A stretch of DNA of 64,000 nt, taken from the NCBI RefSeq assembly GCF_002104765.1, contig NZ_NCXM01000027.1:1-64000 (forward strand), read 5' to 3'. Below the pieces are notes generated by a model. That model did no database searches. It was not told where the DNA came from and saw only the letters and a list, made by a program, of their open reading frames with translations. The number at the start of each line of letters is the position of its first letter. The first letter of the stretch is position 1. Both the position numbers and the translations under genes were made by a program. This DNA comes from Mycolicibacterium vulneris (GTDB lineage Bacteria > Actinomycetota > Actinomycetes > Mycobacteriales > Mycobacteriaceae). This document shows, in pieces, positions 1-10,401 of the stretch.

Positions 1-585
1 GGGTCGGCAGCGTGCGGATCGCCGCCCCCGCCGTCGGCCGGCGGATACGCGCCGCCGCCACCCGGGCCGGCGATCCGCACGCTGCCGACCCAGGCCTACA
101 CGCCGTGGCTGACCCGCGCGCTGGCGTTCATCATCGACATCCTCCCGTACGTCGTGGTGCACGGGATCGGCACCGCGATCCTGGTCGCCACCCAGCAGAC
201 CGCCTGCATCACCGACGTCACGCAGTACGCCGTCAACCAGTACTGCGCCACCCAGAACTCGACCGTCGGCATGGTGGCGCAGTGGCTGGCGTCGATAATC
301 GGGCTGTTCTATTTGATCTGGAATTACGGCTACCGGCAGGGCACCACGGGGTCGAGCGTCGGCAAGTCGGTGCTGAAGTTCAAGGTGGTCAGCGAGGTCA
401 CCGGTCAACCCATCGGGTTCGGGTTGTCGGTGGTGCGCTCGCTGGCGCACTTCGTCGACGCGATCATCTGCTTCATCGGTTTCCTTTTCCCGCTGTGGGA
501 TTCGAAGCGTCAGACGCTGGCGGACAAGATCATGTCGACGGTGTGCTTGCCGATCGACGGCGCCGAGAGGCCGGCCGTCACCTAG
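1..585 (+). CDS. pra: Pra-like proline-rich RDD-family membrane protein (5' end outside window)
   Basis: The reading frame is open from the first base, so the N-terminus lies upstream. The visible part starts with a Pro/Gly-rich stretch (PPPPSAGGYAPPPPG), then an RDD domain with the motif TRALAFIIDILP and two or three hydrophobic segments, which mark a small integral membrane protein. A proline-rich N-terminus, an RDD domain and metB next to it match the mycobacterial proline-rich antigen Pra (Rv1078). No biochemical activity is established from the sequence. The stop TAG at 583-585 lies 11 bases before metB, so the two are probably cotranscribed. Confidence 0.85.
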   Translation, partial: GSAACGSPPPPSAGGYAPPPPGPAIRTLPTQAYTPWLTRALAFIIDILPYVVVHGIGTAILVATQQTACITDVTQYAVNQYCATQNSTVGMVAQWLASIIGLFYLIWNYGYRQGTTGSSVGKSVLKFKVVSEVTGQPIGFGLSVVRSLAHFVDAIICFIGFLFPLWDSKRQTLADKIMSTVCLPIDGAERPAVT

Positions 586-596
586 GCTGATCGTCG

Positions 597-1775
597 ATGA
601 GCGACGACCGCAACGGGCACCCCGAGTTCACCGGGCCGGCCACCAAAGCGATTCACGCCGGCTATCGGCCGGACCCGGCAACCGGCGCGGTGAACGCCCC
701 GATCTACGCCAGCAGCACCTTCGCCCAGGACGGTGTCGGCGCCCTGCGCGGCGGGTACGAATACGCGCGCACCGGCAACCCGACCCGCGCCGCGCTGGAG
801 GCCGCGCTGGCCGCGGTCGAAGACGGCGTCTACGGCCGGGCCTTCGGTTCGGGCATGGCCGCCACCGACTGCGCCCTGCGCGCGCTGCTGCGCCCCGGCG
901 ACCATGTGGTCATCCCGAACGACGCCTACGGCGGCACCTTCAGGCTGATCGACAAGGTCTTCACGCAGTGGAACGTCGAGTACACGCCGGTGGCGCTGCA
1001 CGAGCTGGACGCCGTCGCCGCCGCGATCACGCCGCGAACCCGGCTGATCTGGGCGGAAACCCCCACCAATCCGCTGCTGTCCATCGCCGACATCGCCGCG
1101 CTGGCCGAACTCGCGGCCGGGCGGGATGCCACAAACCCGGCAAAGGTGTTGGTGGACAACACTTTTGCGTCGCCAGCGCTGCAGCAGCCGTTGACGCTGG
1201 GCGCCGACATCGTGCTGCACTCGACCACCAAATACATCGGTGGGCACTCCGACGTGGTGGGCGGTGCACTGATCACCAACGATCAGGAGCTGGACGAGGC
1301 GTTCGCCTTCCTGCAGAACGGGGCCGGCGCGGTGCCCGGCCCGTTCGACGCCTACCTCACCATGCGCGGCCTGAAGACGCTGGTGCTGCGCATGCAGCGG
1401 CACAGCGAAAACGCTTCTGCTGTAGCGGAATTCCTTGAAGGCCACCCCGCGGTGAGCGCGGTGCTCTATCCCGGCCTGCCCTCGCACCCCGGCCATGAGG
1501 TCGCCGCGCGGCAGATGAGTGCCTTCGGCGGCATGGTTTCGGTCCGCATGCGCGGCGGCCGCGACGCCGCCCGTGATCTGTGCGCCAAGACCAAGGTGTT
1601 CATCCTGGCGGAATCGCTGGGCGGGGTCGAGTCGCTGATCGAGCACCCCAGCGCGATGACGCACGCCTCGACGGCCGGGTCGCAATTGGAGGTCCCCGAC
1701 GATCTGGTGCGCCTGTCGGTCGGCATCGAGGACATCGCCGACCTGCTGGCCGATCTCGATCAGGCCCTGGGCTAA
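597..1775 (+). CDS. metB: cystathionine gamma-synthase / trans-sulfuration PLP enzyme
   Basis: 392 residues, the usual size of the Cys/Met-metabolism PLP family (M. tuberculosis Rv1079 is similar in length). The substrate motif YEYARTGNPTR is near residues 59-69, and the PLP-binding motif HSTTKYIGGHSD places the Schiff-base lysine at residue 212. Cystathionine gamma-synthase joins an O-acylhomoserine with cysteine to give cystathionine in cytoplasmic methionine synthesis. In actinobacteria close relatives can also run the reverse lyase reaction, and sequence alone does not decide. Start ATG 597 follows pra closely. The stop TAA overlaps the start of a MIRU-like repeat. Confidence 0.92.
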   Translation: MSDDRNGHPEFTGPATKAIHAGYRPDPATGAVNAPIYASSTFAQDGVGALRGGYEYARTGNPTRAALEAALAAVEDGVYGRAFGSGMAATDCALRALLRPGDHVVIPNDAYGGTFRLIDKVFTQWNVEYTPVALHELDAVAAAITPRTRLIWAETPTNPLLSIADIAALAELAAGRDATNPAKVLVDNTFASPALQQPLTLGADIVLHSTTKYIGGHSDVVGGALITNDQELDEAFAFLQNGAGAVPGPFDAYLTMRGLKTLVLRMQRHSENASAVAEFLEGHPAVSAVLYPGLPSHPGHEVAARQMSAFGGMVSVRMRGGRDAARDLCAKTKVFILAESLGGVESLIEHPSAMTHASTAGSQLEVPDDLVRLSVGIEDIADLLADLDQALG

Positions 1776-1830
1776 TGGGGATCGCGAGCGCGGCGGAGCC
1801 GGGTGAAGCGGCGGGTCGCCACCATCAGGG
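1773..1830 (-). repeat. single MIRU-like repeat unit at the metB stop codon
   Basis: The bases after the metB stop resemble the reverse complement of the 56-bp unit repeated at 6309-6588: both share the runs AGCGCGGC, GCCGGG and CACCACCATC or CGCCACCATC in the same order. The readable peptide IASAAEPGEAAGRHHQG here parallels IASAARPGAAGHHHRLQ from the other repeat. Mycobacterial interspersed repetitive units typically abut stop or start codons, as this one does (TAATG). Confidence 0.6.
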
Positions 1831-1862
1831 ATAGCCCCCGATCAGGCCTGGGGTGAACCCGA

Positions 1863-2357
1863 TCAGGAGTGGTAGGGCTCCGCGCTGACCAGCGTGACCT
1901 CGACGGTGTTGCCGTTGGGCACCACGTAGGTGCGGGTCTCGCCTTCCTTGGCGTCGATCAGGGCGCCGCCCAGCGGCGAATTGGGCGAGTACACCTCGAG
2001 CTTGCCGTCGTTGACGCCCTCTTGGCGGGTGGCGATCAGGAAGGTCTCCGTGTCGGACTTGTCGCCGTTGTAGTAGACCTTCACCACCGAGCCGGGCAGC
2101 GCGACGCCGGACTGCTTGGGCGCCTCGCCGACCTTGGCGTTGTTGAGCAGGTCCTGCAGCTGACGGATGCGGGCCTCCTGCTGACCCTGCTCTTCGCGGG
2201 CGGCGTGGTAGCCGCCATTCTCGCGCAGGTCGCCCTCCTCGCGGCGGTCGTTGATCTCCGCGGCGATGACCGGACGATTCGCGATCAGGTGATCGAGCTC
2301 GGCCTTCAGTCGATCGTGTGACTCCTGGGTCAGCCAGGTCACGGAAGTGTCCGTCAT
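1863..2357 (-). CDS. greA: transcription elongation (cleavage) factor GreA
   Basis: 164 residues, full length for GreA. The N-terminal half is the coiled-coil hairpin (LTQESHDRLKAELDHL through EARIRQLQDLL, about residues 9-80) carrying acidic residues at its tip (REEGDLREN). The C-terminal half is the FKBP-like domain ending in SPLGGALIDAKEGE. GreA inserts into the RNA polymerase secondary channel and stimulates cleavage of backtracked RNA. The start ATG (2355-2357) has the ribosome binding site GAGGAG about 8 bases upstream. It is convergent with metB. Confidence 0.95.
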   Translation of the reverse strand: MTDTSVTWLTQESHDRLKAELDHLIANRPVIAAEINDRREEGDLRENGGYHAAREEQGQQEARIRQLQDLLNNAKVGEAPKQSGVALPGSVVKVYYNGDKSDTETFLIATRQEGVNDGKLEVYSPNSPLGGALIDAKEGETRTYVVPNGNTVEVTLVSAEPYHS

Positions 2358-2577
2358 CTCGTCGTGCTCCTCGTATGTTGTTTCGCGAGTTCGCGTTAAG
2401 TCCTGTTAGCTCCGCCGCCCCGGAGCGTGCGGGTCCCTCCCCGTGTGCTGCCGCTCCGTTTTGCTCACGGTCGCTAATGCAGCAACACGGTCCCAACCGG
2501 AACCGTGCATCCATCCATGTTACCACCGCGCAAACAGTTGATGACCCCATATTCGCAGTTCGCCGTGGATCGGAGGA

Positions 2578-3012
2578 TCACGTTGGGCGCAGGTAGGCGG
2601 GCACATCGGTGCCGCAACCATAGATGTCGGCCACCACCGGCGGTTCGAAGGATTTCACCGTCGTGGTCACCTGCACGGTGGCCGCGTCCGACGGTGGGAC
2701 CAGCAGCTCGCGCCGGCCCGTCTCGCTGCCGTCCTGCGCACGGACCCGCACGATGCAGTCCACCGGCCGTGACGGATCCGATCGCGTCACGCTGATCGTT
2801 ATCGAGGCGGTCTGGTCGTCGATCACCCGGTACCCGGCCATCGTCCCCTTGACGTCGCTGGTGCCGAACCGGTGATAACCGATGACGGCGACGACGAGTC
2901 CCGTCACGATCACCAGCGCGCCCAGTGCGGCGATCACCCACCGCCGGGGGATACGCGACAGCCGGGAGTGGCCGTAGCGCGCCTCCGGACGAGAAATCGG
3001 GGTTTCGGTCAT
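2578..3012 (-). CDS. DUF4307 single-pass membrane protein (Rv1081c-like)
   Basis: 144 residues. A basic N-terminus (about residues 1-24) is followed by one transmembrane helix (VIAALGALVIVTGLVVAVIGY, about 26-46). An extracytoplasmic domain of about 95 residues has two cysteines (CIVRV, YGCG) that could pair. It belongs to DUF4307, which is conserved in actinobacteria at this place between greA and mca. The function is unknown. It is divergent from mca with about 120 bases between starts, and the short direct repeat TTATGCCTG occurs twice just upstream of its start. Confidence 0.85.
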   Translation of the reverse strand: MTETPISRPEARYGHSRLSRIPRRWVIAALGALVIVTGLVVAVIGYHRFGTSDVKGTMAGYRVIDDQTASITISVTRSDPSRPVDCIVRVRAQDGSETGRRELLVPPSDAATVQVTTTVKSFEPPVVADIYGCGTDVPAYLRPT

Positions 3013-3134
3013 ACCTGGTTATGCCTGTTATGCCTGGTGGTCGGCCGCCGGGCACAAGCCGACGGCATGCAACGAAGTCGGAACTGGAATTATAGGGTCA
3101 GACCGGGCGACCACCAGAGGTGACAAGGGAGTAC

Positions 3135-4007
3135 GTGAGCGAATTTCGGTTGATGGCGGTGCACGCCCACCCCGACGACGAGTCCAGCAAGGGCGCGGCC
3201 ACGCTGGCCCGCTACGCCGACGAGGGCCACCGGGTGCTGGTGGTGACGTTGACTGGCGGCGAGCGCGGCGACATTCTCAACCCGGCGATGGACCTGCCCG
3301 AGGTGCATGGACACATCGCCGAAATCCGCCGTGACGAGATGGCCAAAGCCGCCGAGATACTCGGCGTGGAGCACACCTGGCTGGGTTTCGTCGACTCCGG
3401 GCTGCCGCAGGGTGATCCGCCGCCGCCGTTGCCCGAGGGCTGTTTCGCGCTGGTGCCGCTGGAGGAGTCGGTCGAGGCGCTGGTTCGCGTGGTCCGCGAG
3501 TTCCGCCCGCACGTGATGACCACGTACGACGAGAACGGCGGCTACCCCCACCCCGATCACATTCGCTGCCACCAGGTTTCGGTCGGCGCATTTGAGGCGG
3601 CCGGCGATTACCGGCTGTTCCCGGACGCCGGTGAGCCGTGGACGGTGTCCAAGCTCTACTACAACCACGGATTCCTGCGCGCCCGGATGCAGTTGCTGCA
3701 CGACGAAGCCATCAAGCACGGTCAAGAACCCCCGTTCAAGAAGTGGCTCGAACACTGGGACGCCAAGCACGATCCGTTCGAGTCGCGGGTCACCACGCGA
3801 GTCGAGTGCTCGGCATACTTCAGTCAGCGCGACGACGCGCTGCGCGCGCACACCACCCAGATCGACCCCGACCACGACTTCTTCGCCGCTCCCATCGCGT
3901 GGCAGCAACGGCTCTGGCCCACTGAGGAATTCGAGTTGGCGCGCTCGCGTGTCCCGGTCCGGCTGCCCGAGGACGACCTGTTCGCCGGAATCGAGAGCGA
4001 CGAGTGA
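3135..4007 (+). CDS. mca: mycothiol S-conjugate amidase
   Basis: 291 residues. The LmbE/PIG-L fold motif AHPDDE (residues 11-16) and HPDH (139-142) supply the zinc ligands expected for this family (His12, Asp15, His142). Mca hydrolyses mycothiol conjugates of electrophiles and drugs to a mercapturic acid, which is exported, and GlcN-Ins, which is recycled. I chose GTG 3135 because the product then begins MSEFRLMAVHAHPDDE, as in other mycobacteria, and AGGGAG lies directly before it. An in-frame GTG at 3120 would add five residues. Its 3' end overlaps the next gene by 4 bases (GTGA), which implies translational coupling. Confidence 0.95.
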   Translation: MSEFRLMAVHAHPDDESSKGAATLARYADEGHRVLVVTLTGGERGDILNPAMDLPEVHGHIAEIRRDEMAKAAEILGVEHTWLGFVDSGLPQGDPPPPLPEGCFALVPLEESVEALVRVVREFRPHVMTTYDENGGYPHPDHIRCHQVSVGAFEAAGDYRLFPDAGEPWTVSKLYYNHGFLRARMQLLHDEAIKHGQEPPFKKWLEHWDAKHDPFESRVTTRVECSAYFSQRDDALRAHTTQIDPDHDFFAAPIAWQQRLWPTEEFELARSRVPVRLPEDDLFAGIESDE

Positions 4008-4301
4008 ATCATCTCTATCTGATCGTGACCGCCGCCGGCTGGCAGGCCGACGGCCCGCCCCACCACACCGGCCCCGATTTCGGCAAGGCCAGCCCGGTCG
4101 GGCTGCTGATCGTCGTGCTGCTCCTGATCAGCACGCTGTTTCTGCTGCGGTCGATGAACCGGCAGCTGAAGAAGGTTCCGGAATCGTTCGATCCCAAGCA
4201 TCCCGAACCGGACCAGGCGGCCGACGAGGGCACCGACGCGGTCGACCGGGACGGCGCCCCCGACCAGGCGGACGGATCGCCCGGATCCCCGGGGCCCGGC
4301 G

Positions 4302-4315
<14 letters not shown>
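4004..4315 (+). CDS. small single-pass membrane protein (Rv1083-like)
   Basis: 103 residues. One hydrophobic helix (VGLLIVVLLLISTLFLLRSM, about residues 32-51) is followed by a charged, disordered acidic tail rich in Asp, Pro and Gly. It starts with GTG overlapping the mca stop, and its own stop lies 14 bases inside the next gene, so mca, this gene and the thioredoxin-like gene form one tightly packed operon. Conserved in mycobacteria at this place. No function can be read from the sequence. Confidence 0.85.
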
Positions 4316-6308
<1,993 letters not shown>

Positions 6309-6320
<12 letters not shown>

Positions 6321-6600
6321 AGCCGATGGTGGTGACCCGCTGCGCCCGGCCGTGCCGCGCTGGCGATCACCACTGAAGCCGATGGTGGTGACCCGCTGCG
6401 CCCGGCCGTGCCGCGCTGGCGATCACCACTGAAGCCGATGGTGGTGACCCGCTGCGCCCGGCCGTGCCGCGCTGGCGATCACCACTGAAGCCGATGGTGG
6501 TGACCCGCTGCGCCCGGCCGTGCCGCGCTGGCGATCACCACTGAAGCCGATGGTGGTGACCCGCTGCGCCCGGCCGTGCCGCGCTGGCGATCACCATTGA
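6309..6600 (+). repeat. 56-bp MIRU-like tandem repeat, five full copies plus a partial sixth
   Basis: Units start at 6309, 6365, 6421, 6477 and 6533. They appear identical, and a truncated sixth begins at 6589 and diverges after about 8 bases. Each unit contains the inverted repeat TCACCAC / GTGGTGA around an 11-base loop. The first unit contains the stop codon of the thioredoxin-like gene, and the array ends 22 bases before the next start, as is usual for mycobacterial interspersed repetitive units. Because 56 is not a multiple of three, no protein reads through it. Copy number is probably polymorphic between strains. Confidence 0.95.
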
Positions 6601-6608
6601 CCCGGGGT

Positions 6609-6614
6609 TACCCT
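6609..6614 (+). promoter_or_regulatory. -10 element of a leaderless promoter
   Basis: TACCCT, 7 bases before ATG 6622, fits the mycobacterial TANNNT element and predicts a transcript starting at or very near the start codon. Confidence 0.6.
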
Positions 6615-6621
6615 GCCTCCC

Positions 6622-7005
6622 ATGCCGAATGCCGCCAAGACCGAAGCGATCAGAAACACGGTCAACCGCTACATCGAGTTGGTCGCCAAGGGCAGCGCCG
6701 ATGACTTGGTCGAGCTGTACGCCGACGACGCCACCGTCGAGGATCCGGTCGGCGGCGAGGTGCATATCGGCCGGCAGGCCATCCACGGCTTCTACTCCGC
6801 GGTCAACGACCTGCAGCGCGAATGCGAACTGCTGACGCTGCGCGTCGCCGGCAACGAGGCGGCCTTCCAATTCCGGCTGACCGTGAAAGCGGGCGAGCAC
6901 CGGATGGTGATCGAGCCGATCGACGTCATGATCTTTGACCCCGAAGGCAAGATCGCCTCGATGAAGGCCTACTGGTCGCCGGAGGACGACGTCGCCCCGG
7001 CCTAG
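6622..7005 (+). CDS. SnoaL / ketosteroid-isomerase-like protein
   Basis: 127 residues, one NTF2-like cone-shaped domain: N-terminal helix (AIRNTVNRYIELVAKGSADDLVELYADDATVEDPVGG) and later strands HRMVIEPIDVMIFDPEGKI and MKAYW. The conserved Tyr and Asp pattern (YADDATVEDP) is that of delta5-3-ketosteroid isomerase and SnoaL proteins. A small hydrophobic ligand such as a steroid or polyketide is likely, but the reaction cannot be stated. It has its own leaderless promoter. The 3' end overlaps the convergent haemolysin III gene by 4 bases. Confidence 0.8.
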   Translation: MPNAAKTEAIRNTVNRYIELVAKGSADDLVELYADDATVEDPVGGEVHIGRQAIHGFYSAVNDLQRECELLTLRVAGNEAAFQFRLTVKAGEHRMVIEPIDVMIFDPEGKIASMKAYWSPEDDVAPA

Positions 7006-7775
7006 CCGCCCAGCAACCAGGCGTGGTCGCTGGTGTAGAAGACGGCGAACCACATGGCGATGTAGTGCAGGATCGCCGCGATCGCGGTGAAGGCGTGGAA
7101 GAACTCGTGGTAGCCGAACGTCTTCGGCCACGGGTCGGGCCAGCGCAGGCCGTAGAAGATGCCGCCGACGCTGTAGAACACGCCGCCCACCGCCAGCAGC
7201 ACCATCGCGGCCACGCCGGCCTGGTGCAGGATCGTCGGGGCGAACCAGACGGCCACCCAACCCAACAGCAGGTACAGCGGCACGCCAACCCAGCGAGGCG
7301 CCGTCGGCCAGCACATCTTGAGCGAGATGCCGGCCGCCGCGCCGCCCCACACGATGCACTGCACCAGCACACCGGTGTTCTGCGGCATGACCAGCCGCGC
7401 GAACGGGGTGTAGCTGCCGGCGATGAACACGAAGATCATCGAGTGGTCGAGCCGCTTCATCCGGCTGCGCGCGACGTCCGACTTCCACTGCACCCGGTGA
7501 TAGGTGGCGCTGACCGCGAACATCGCCACCGTCGCCGCCGCGTAGACCAGCGTCGAATGGCCGGCACGCGGGGAGGAGACCGCCCAGGACACCGACACCA
7601 GCGTGGCGCCGGTGATGATGGCCAGCCACGCCGAGACGAAGTGGATCCAGCCGCGCATCCGGGGCTTGCCCAAGAACTGGGCGGCACCCTCGACGAACTG
7701 CTCGACAGTGTTGCCCGGAACGATCGACTCGGGTTCGGGATCCGGGGTGGGGACGGTGCTGGTCTGGCTGCTCAT
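7002..7775 (-). CDS. haemolysin III / PAQR-family seven-helix membrane protein
   Basis: 257 residues with a polar N-terminal tail of about 40 residues and seven predicted transmembrane helices. PAQR/HlyIII signatures are visible: SATYH after helix 2, DHSMIFVFIAGSYTPF, and FGYHEFFHAFT followed by LHY near the end. In this family the histidines and the Asp bind zinc in a hydrolase-like site. Despite the name, toxin activity is not established in mycobacteria. Orthologous to Rv1085c by order and length. The upstream region is shared with the divergent prenyl synthase. Confidence 0.88.
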   Translation of the reverse strand: MSSQTSTVPTPDPEPESIVPGNTVEQFVEGAAQFLGKPRMRGWIHFVSAWLAIITGATLVSVSWAVSSPRAGHSTLVYAAATVAMFAVSATYHRVQWKSDVARSRMKRLDHSMIFVFIAGSYTPFARLVMPQNTGVLVQCIVWGGAAAGISLKMCWPTAPRWVGVPLYLLLGWVAVWFAPTILHQAGVAAMVLLAVGGVFYSVGGIFYGLRWPDPWPKTFGYHEFFHAFTAIAAILHYIAMWFAVFYTSDHAWLLGG

Positions 7776-7930
7776 GTGTCCTGTGTCTTGTTCTCGCGAC
7801 TTGGGATACCGGTGGGAAGGTCAGGGGTGTCTACTCAGGATCCACAGTAGCCAGGGATGGTTACGGCGCAGTCTCGACTTCTCAGCTGACCGCGCCGAAA
7901 TGAGACCGGTGCATAAATCACCGCTGGCAG

Positions 7931-7936
7931 TAGGGT
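7931..7936 (+). promoter_or_regulatory. -10 element of a leaderless promoter
   Basis: TAGGGT, 8 bases before GTG 7945. It decides the start in favour of that GTG over the ATG at 7939, which lies only 2 bases from the hexamer. Confidence 0.6.
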
Positions 7937-7944
7937 GGATGTTC

Positions 7945-8733
7945 GTGGAAATTATCCCGCCGCGCCTCAAAGAGCCGCTGTATCGCGTCTACGAGCTGCG
8001 GCTGAGGCAGGGTCTGGCCGCCTCGAAGTCCCAGCTGCCACGGCACATCGCCGTGCTGTGCGACGGGAACCGGCGGTGGGCCCGCGACGCGGGATATGAG
8101 GACGTCAGCTACGGCTACCGGATGGGCGCGTCCAAGATCGCCGAGATGCTGCGCTGGTGTCAGGAAGCCGGGGTCGAAATGACCACGGTCTACCTGCTGT
8201 CCACCGAAAACCTGCAACGCGATCCCGACGAGCTGGCCGGCCTTATCGAAATCATCACCGACGTCGTGGAGGAGATCTGCGCACCGGCCAACCGCTGGAG
8301 CGTGCGCACGGTGGGGGACCTGGAACTGCTCGGCGACGAGCCGGCCCGCCGGTTGCGCGGTGCGGTCGAGTCCACGCCCAGCGTCGCGCCGTTTCACGTC
8401 AACGTGGCCGTCGGCTACGGCGGCCGGCAGGAGATCGTCGGCGCGGTGCGTGCGTTGCTCAACAAAGAACTCGCCAACGGCGCCACCGCCGAGGAGCTCG
8501 TCGATGCGGTGACCGTCGACGCCATCTCCGAAAACCTCTACACGTCCGGGCAACCCGACCCAGACCTGGTGATCCGCACCTCGGGCGAGCAACGGCTGTC
8601 CGGATTCCTGCTGTGGCAGAGCGCCTATTCGGAGATGTGGTTCTGCGAAACGCATTGGCCGGCCTTCCGCCGCGTCGACTTCTTGCGCGCGCTGCGTGAC
8701 TACAGCCGCCGGGATCGCCGGCACGGCAAGTAG
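7945..8733 (+). CDS. short-chain cis-prenyl diphosphate synthase (Z-farnesyl diphosphate synthase type, Rv1086-like)
   Basis: 262 residues. The undecaprenyl-synthase fold is shown by the catalytic motif VLCDGNRRWARDAGY (about residues 36-50), YLLSTENLQRDP, and RTSGEQRLSGFLLWQSAYSE with the conserved Arg and Glu. The M. tuberculosis orthologue makes omega,E,Z-farnesyl diphosphate from geranyl and isopentenyl diphosphates, the precursor of the decaprenyl phosphate carrier for cell-wall arabinogalactan. The product starting at GTG 7945 (MEIIPPRLKEPLYR) matches that orthologue in length. Product chain length is inferred from orthology. Confidence 0.93.
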   Translation: MEIIPPRLKEPLYRVYELRLRQGLAASKSQLPRHIAVLCDGNRRWARDAGYEDVSYGYRMGASKIAEMLRWCQEAGVEMTTVYLLSTENLQRDPDELAGLIEIITDVVEEICAPANRWSVRTVGDLELLGDEPARRLRGAVESTPSVAPFHVNVAVGYGGRQEIVGAVRALLNKELANGATAEELVDAVTVDAISENLYTSGQPDPDLVIRTSGEQRLSGFLLWQSAYSEMWFCETHWPAFRRVDFLRALRDYSRRDRRHGK

Positions 8734-8780
8734 CCGCGGAGACCTTCAGCGCGCGCTCGCGCGCGTGCCACACTAAGGGC

Positions 8781-10151
8781 ATGGCTGCGCTGTCGGCGGT
8801 GGTATTCACGCTGAGCGCCTGGCTGGGCCTGTATCTGGCCGCCCGCGATCCGCGTAAACCCGTCCTCGCGCTGGCGGCGACCGGGCTGTGCGGGTTCGCG
8901 CTCGTGGTGGGCCTGGATGCGGTTCGGACCGCCGGCCCCGGGCATGCCCAGCTGCTGAGCCGCGTCGAGATCTACCTGACGGCCATCCCCGGCGTGGCGT
9001 GGTTCGCGGTGCTCGTGGAGCTGTCCCGGCCCAGTGATGGCTGGCGTTCACGCACCCGCGAGGTGTTACTCGTGGGCGGGATGGCCGCACTGACCCTGTT
9101 CGGGGCGGCGCTGGCCGGCAGCGTCGACGGGCCGCTGCGGCCGGGCCACTGGCTGATGTTCGCGGTGATCTCGGTGTCGACGCTCGGCGCGATGGTCGTC
9201 GCGCTGCGCCGCCCGCGGCGTCCGCGGCCGGCCGTGGGACTCGCCGTCACCGCCACGCTGTTCTTCGCGCTGAGCAACGCGATCCTGGTCATCCCGCTGG
9301 GCCTGGTGCCCAGCTGGGTTGCGCTGGCGTCGACGAGTTGCGACGTCCTCGGGCTCGGGGTCGCCGTCGCCCTGTGGGACGCCTTCGACGAGGGCCACGC
9401 GCTGCGCGCCGACATGCTGCGCTCGTTCGCCGGTTCGGTGGCGGTGGCGGTGCTGTTCGGCGGCCAGGCGCTGATCGGGTTGGCGGTGACCCGCGACGAG
9501 CCCGGCGCGCAGACCGCCCTGACCGTGCTGCTGTTCACCAGCCTCGCGATCGCGATCACAGTGCAGGTGCTCGCCGATCCGCTGGCCGGGGTGCTCGACC
9601 GGCTGGCGTTCTCGAAATCGCCTGCGCTGCGGGCGGATCGGGCCGCGCTGCGCCATACCGGGGCGGCGCTGCCGCTGCGCCAGGAGCATCCGCTGGCCGG
9701 TGTCGACGACGTCACCTTCGCCAGGCTCACCCGTCGCGCCCTGGGCCATTACGGCGACCTGACCAAGCTGGTCGCCAGCCCGCTGACCGCGTTGCCGGTG
9801 ATCGACGCGCGGCTGGCGGCCCGAGGAGCCCCAGACCAACCGATCGAGCGGGCCAACGAACTCAAGGCCGTGCTGGCCGACGGCATAGCGCGGCTCAAGC
9901 CACGCGACGGCGGCGACTTCGGAACGACCGAGGAGTGGCGGCACTACAACTCGCTGTATTTCCCCTACGTCGCCGGGGTGCGCGCGTACGCGCAGAACGC
10001 CACCGCCTCGGGTCTGGACCCGATCGCGCGGCAGGCCTGGCAGTGGTTCGTCACCGAGGTTCCCCAGCGCTCGCTGCACAACTGGCAGAACGCCGCCGCC
10101 CGCCTGATCGCCGCCGATCTTCGCGGCCGGGTCCCGGTTCCCAGCGACTAG
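8781..10151 (+). CDS. multi-spanning membrane protein of unknown function
   Basis: 456 residues. The first about 270 residues contain roughly eight hydrophobic helices, in the style of the N-terminal sensor region of some actinobacterial histidine kinases and 7TM-type sensors. The remainder is soluble, Ala/Leu-rich and helical, with no kinase, cyclase or DNA-binding motif (conserved-looking stretches LGHYGDLTKL and TTEEWRHYNSLYFPYV). It stands where M. tuberculosis carries PE_PGRS21, PE9/PE10 and celA2. I do not recognise a function. A GC-rich palindrome (CGCGCG-CT-CGCGCG) precedes the gene near 8750-8765. Confidence 0.75.
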   Translation: MAALSAVVFTLSAWLGLYLAARDPRKPVLALAATGLCGFALVVGLDAVRTAGPGHAQLLSRVEIYLTAIPGVAWFAVLVELSRPSDGWRSRTREVLLVGGMAALTLFGAALAGSVDGPLRPGHWLMFAVISVSTLGAMVVALRRPRRPRPAVGLAVTATLFFALSNAILVIPLGLVPSWVALASTSCDVLGLGVAVALWDAFDEGHALRADMLRSFAGSVAVAVLFGGQALIGLAVTRDEPGAQTALTVLLFTSLAIAITVQVLADPLAGVLDRLAFSKSPALRADRAALRHTGAALPLRQEHPLAGVDDVTFARLTRRALGHYGDLTKLVASPLTALPVIDARLAARGAPDQPIERANELKAVLADGIARLKPRDGGDFGTTEEWRHYNSLYFPYVAGVRAYAQNATASGLDPIARQAWQWFVTEVPQRSLHNWQNAAARLIAADLRGRVPVPSD

Positions 10152-10401
10152 AACGGCTACTTCAGTCACCGCGGTCGCCGGCGGCACAGTGCTGTGCCCG
10201 TGTCCCTGTGACTCGTGGGGCCGCTGAGCCCCCGCGATTGGCGCGTGTCAAATGTTTACCCGCCGATGGGAATAGTCGGCCGAACCACCTCGTCGTTGTA
10301 TCCGTGGCAGCAGTTGGCAGCGCCACGAGTCGATATGGCAGTGCACTGGCGGCACCCTCAAAGCTGTTCGACCCCAACCCGCCATCGCGAGGAGTAAGCA
10401 C

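Noticed and set aside
582..1685. Long antisense frame through metB
   Set aside because: Arg/Gly/His-rich composition typical of the shadow frame of a high-GC gene, and metB is clearly real.
6535..7629. Minus-strand frame running from the haemolysin region into the VNTR
   Set aside because: Another frame of the haemolysin III and SnoaL-like genes. The repeat portion is noncoding because 56-bp units shift frame.
8750..8765. CGCGCG-CT-CGCGCG palindrome as a terminator
   Set aside because: No T-run and a simple dinucleotide composition. It could as well be chance in a GC-rich genome.
10253..10275. Possible SigF promoter (GTTT ... GGGAAT) before the four-helix protein
   Set aside because: The spacer is about 10 bases, too short for the SigF consensus.
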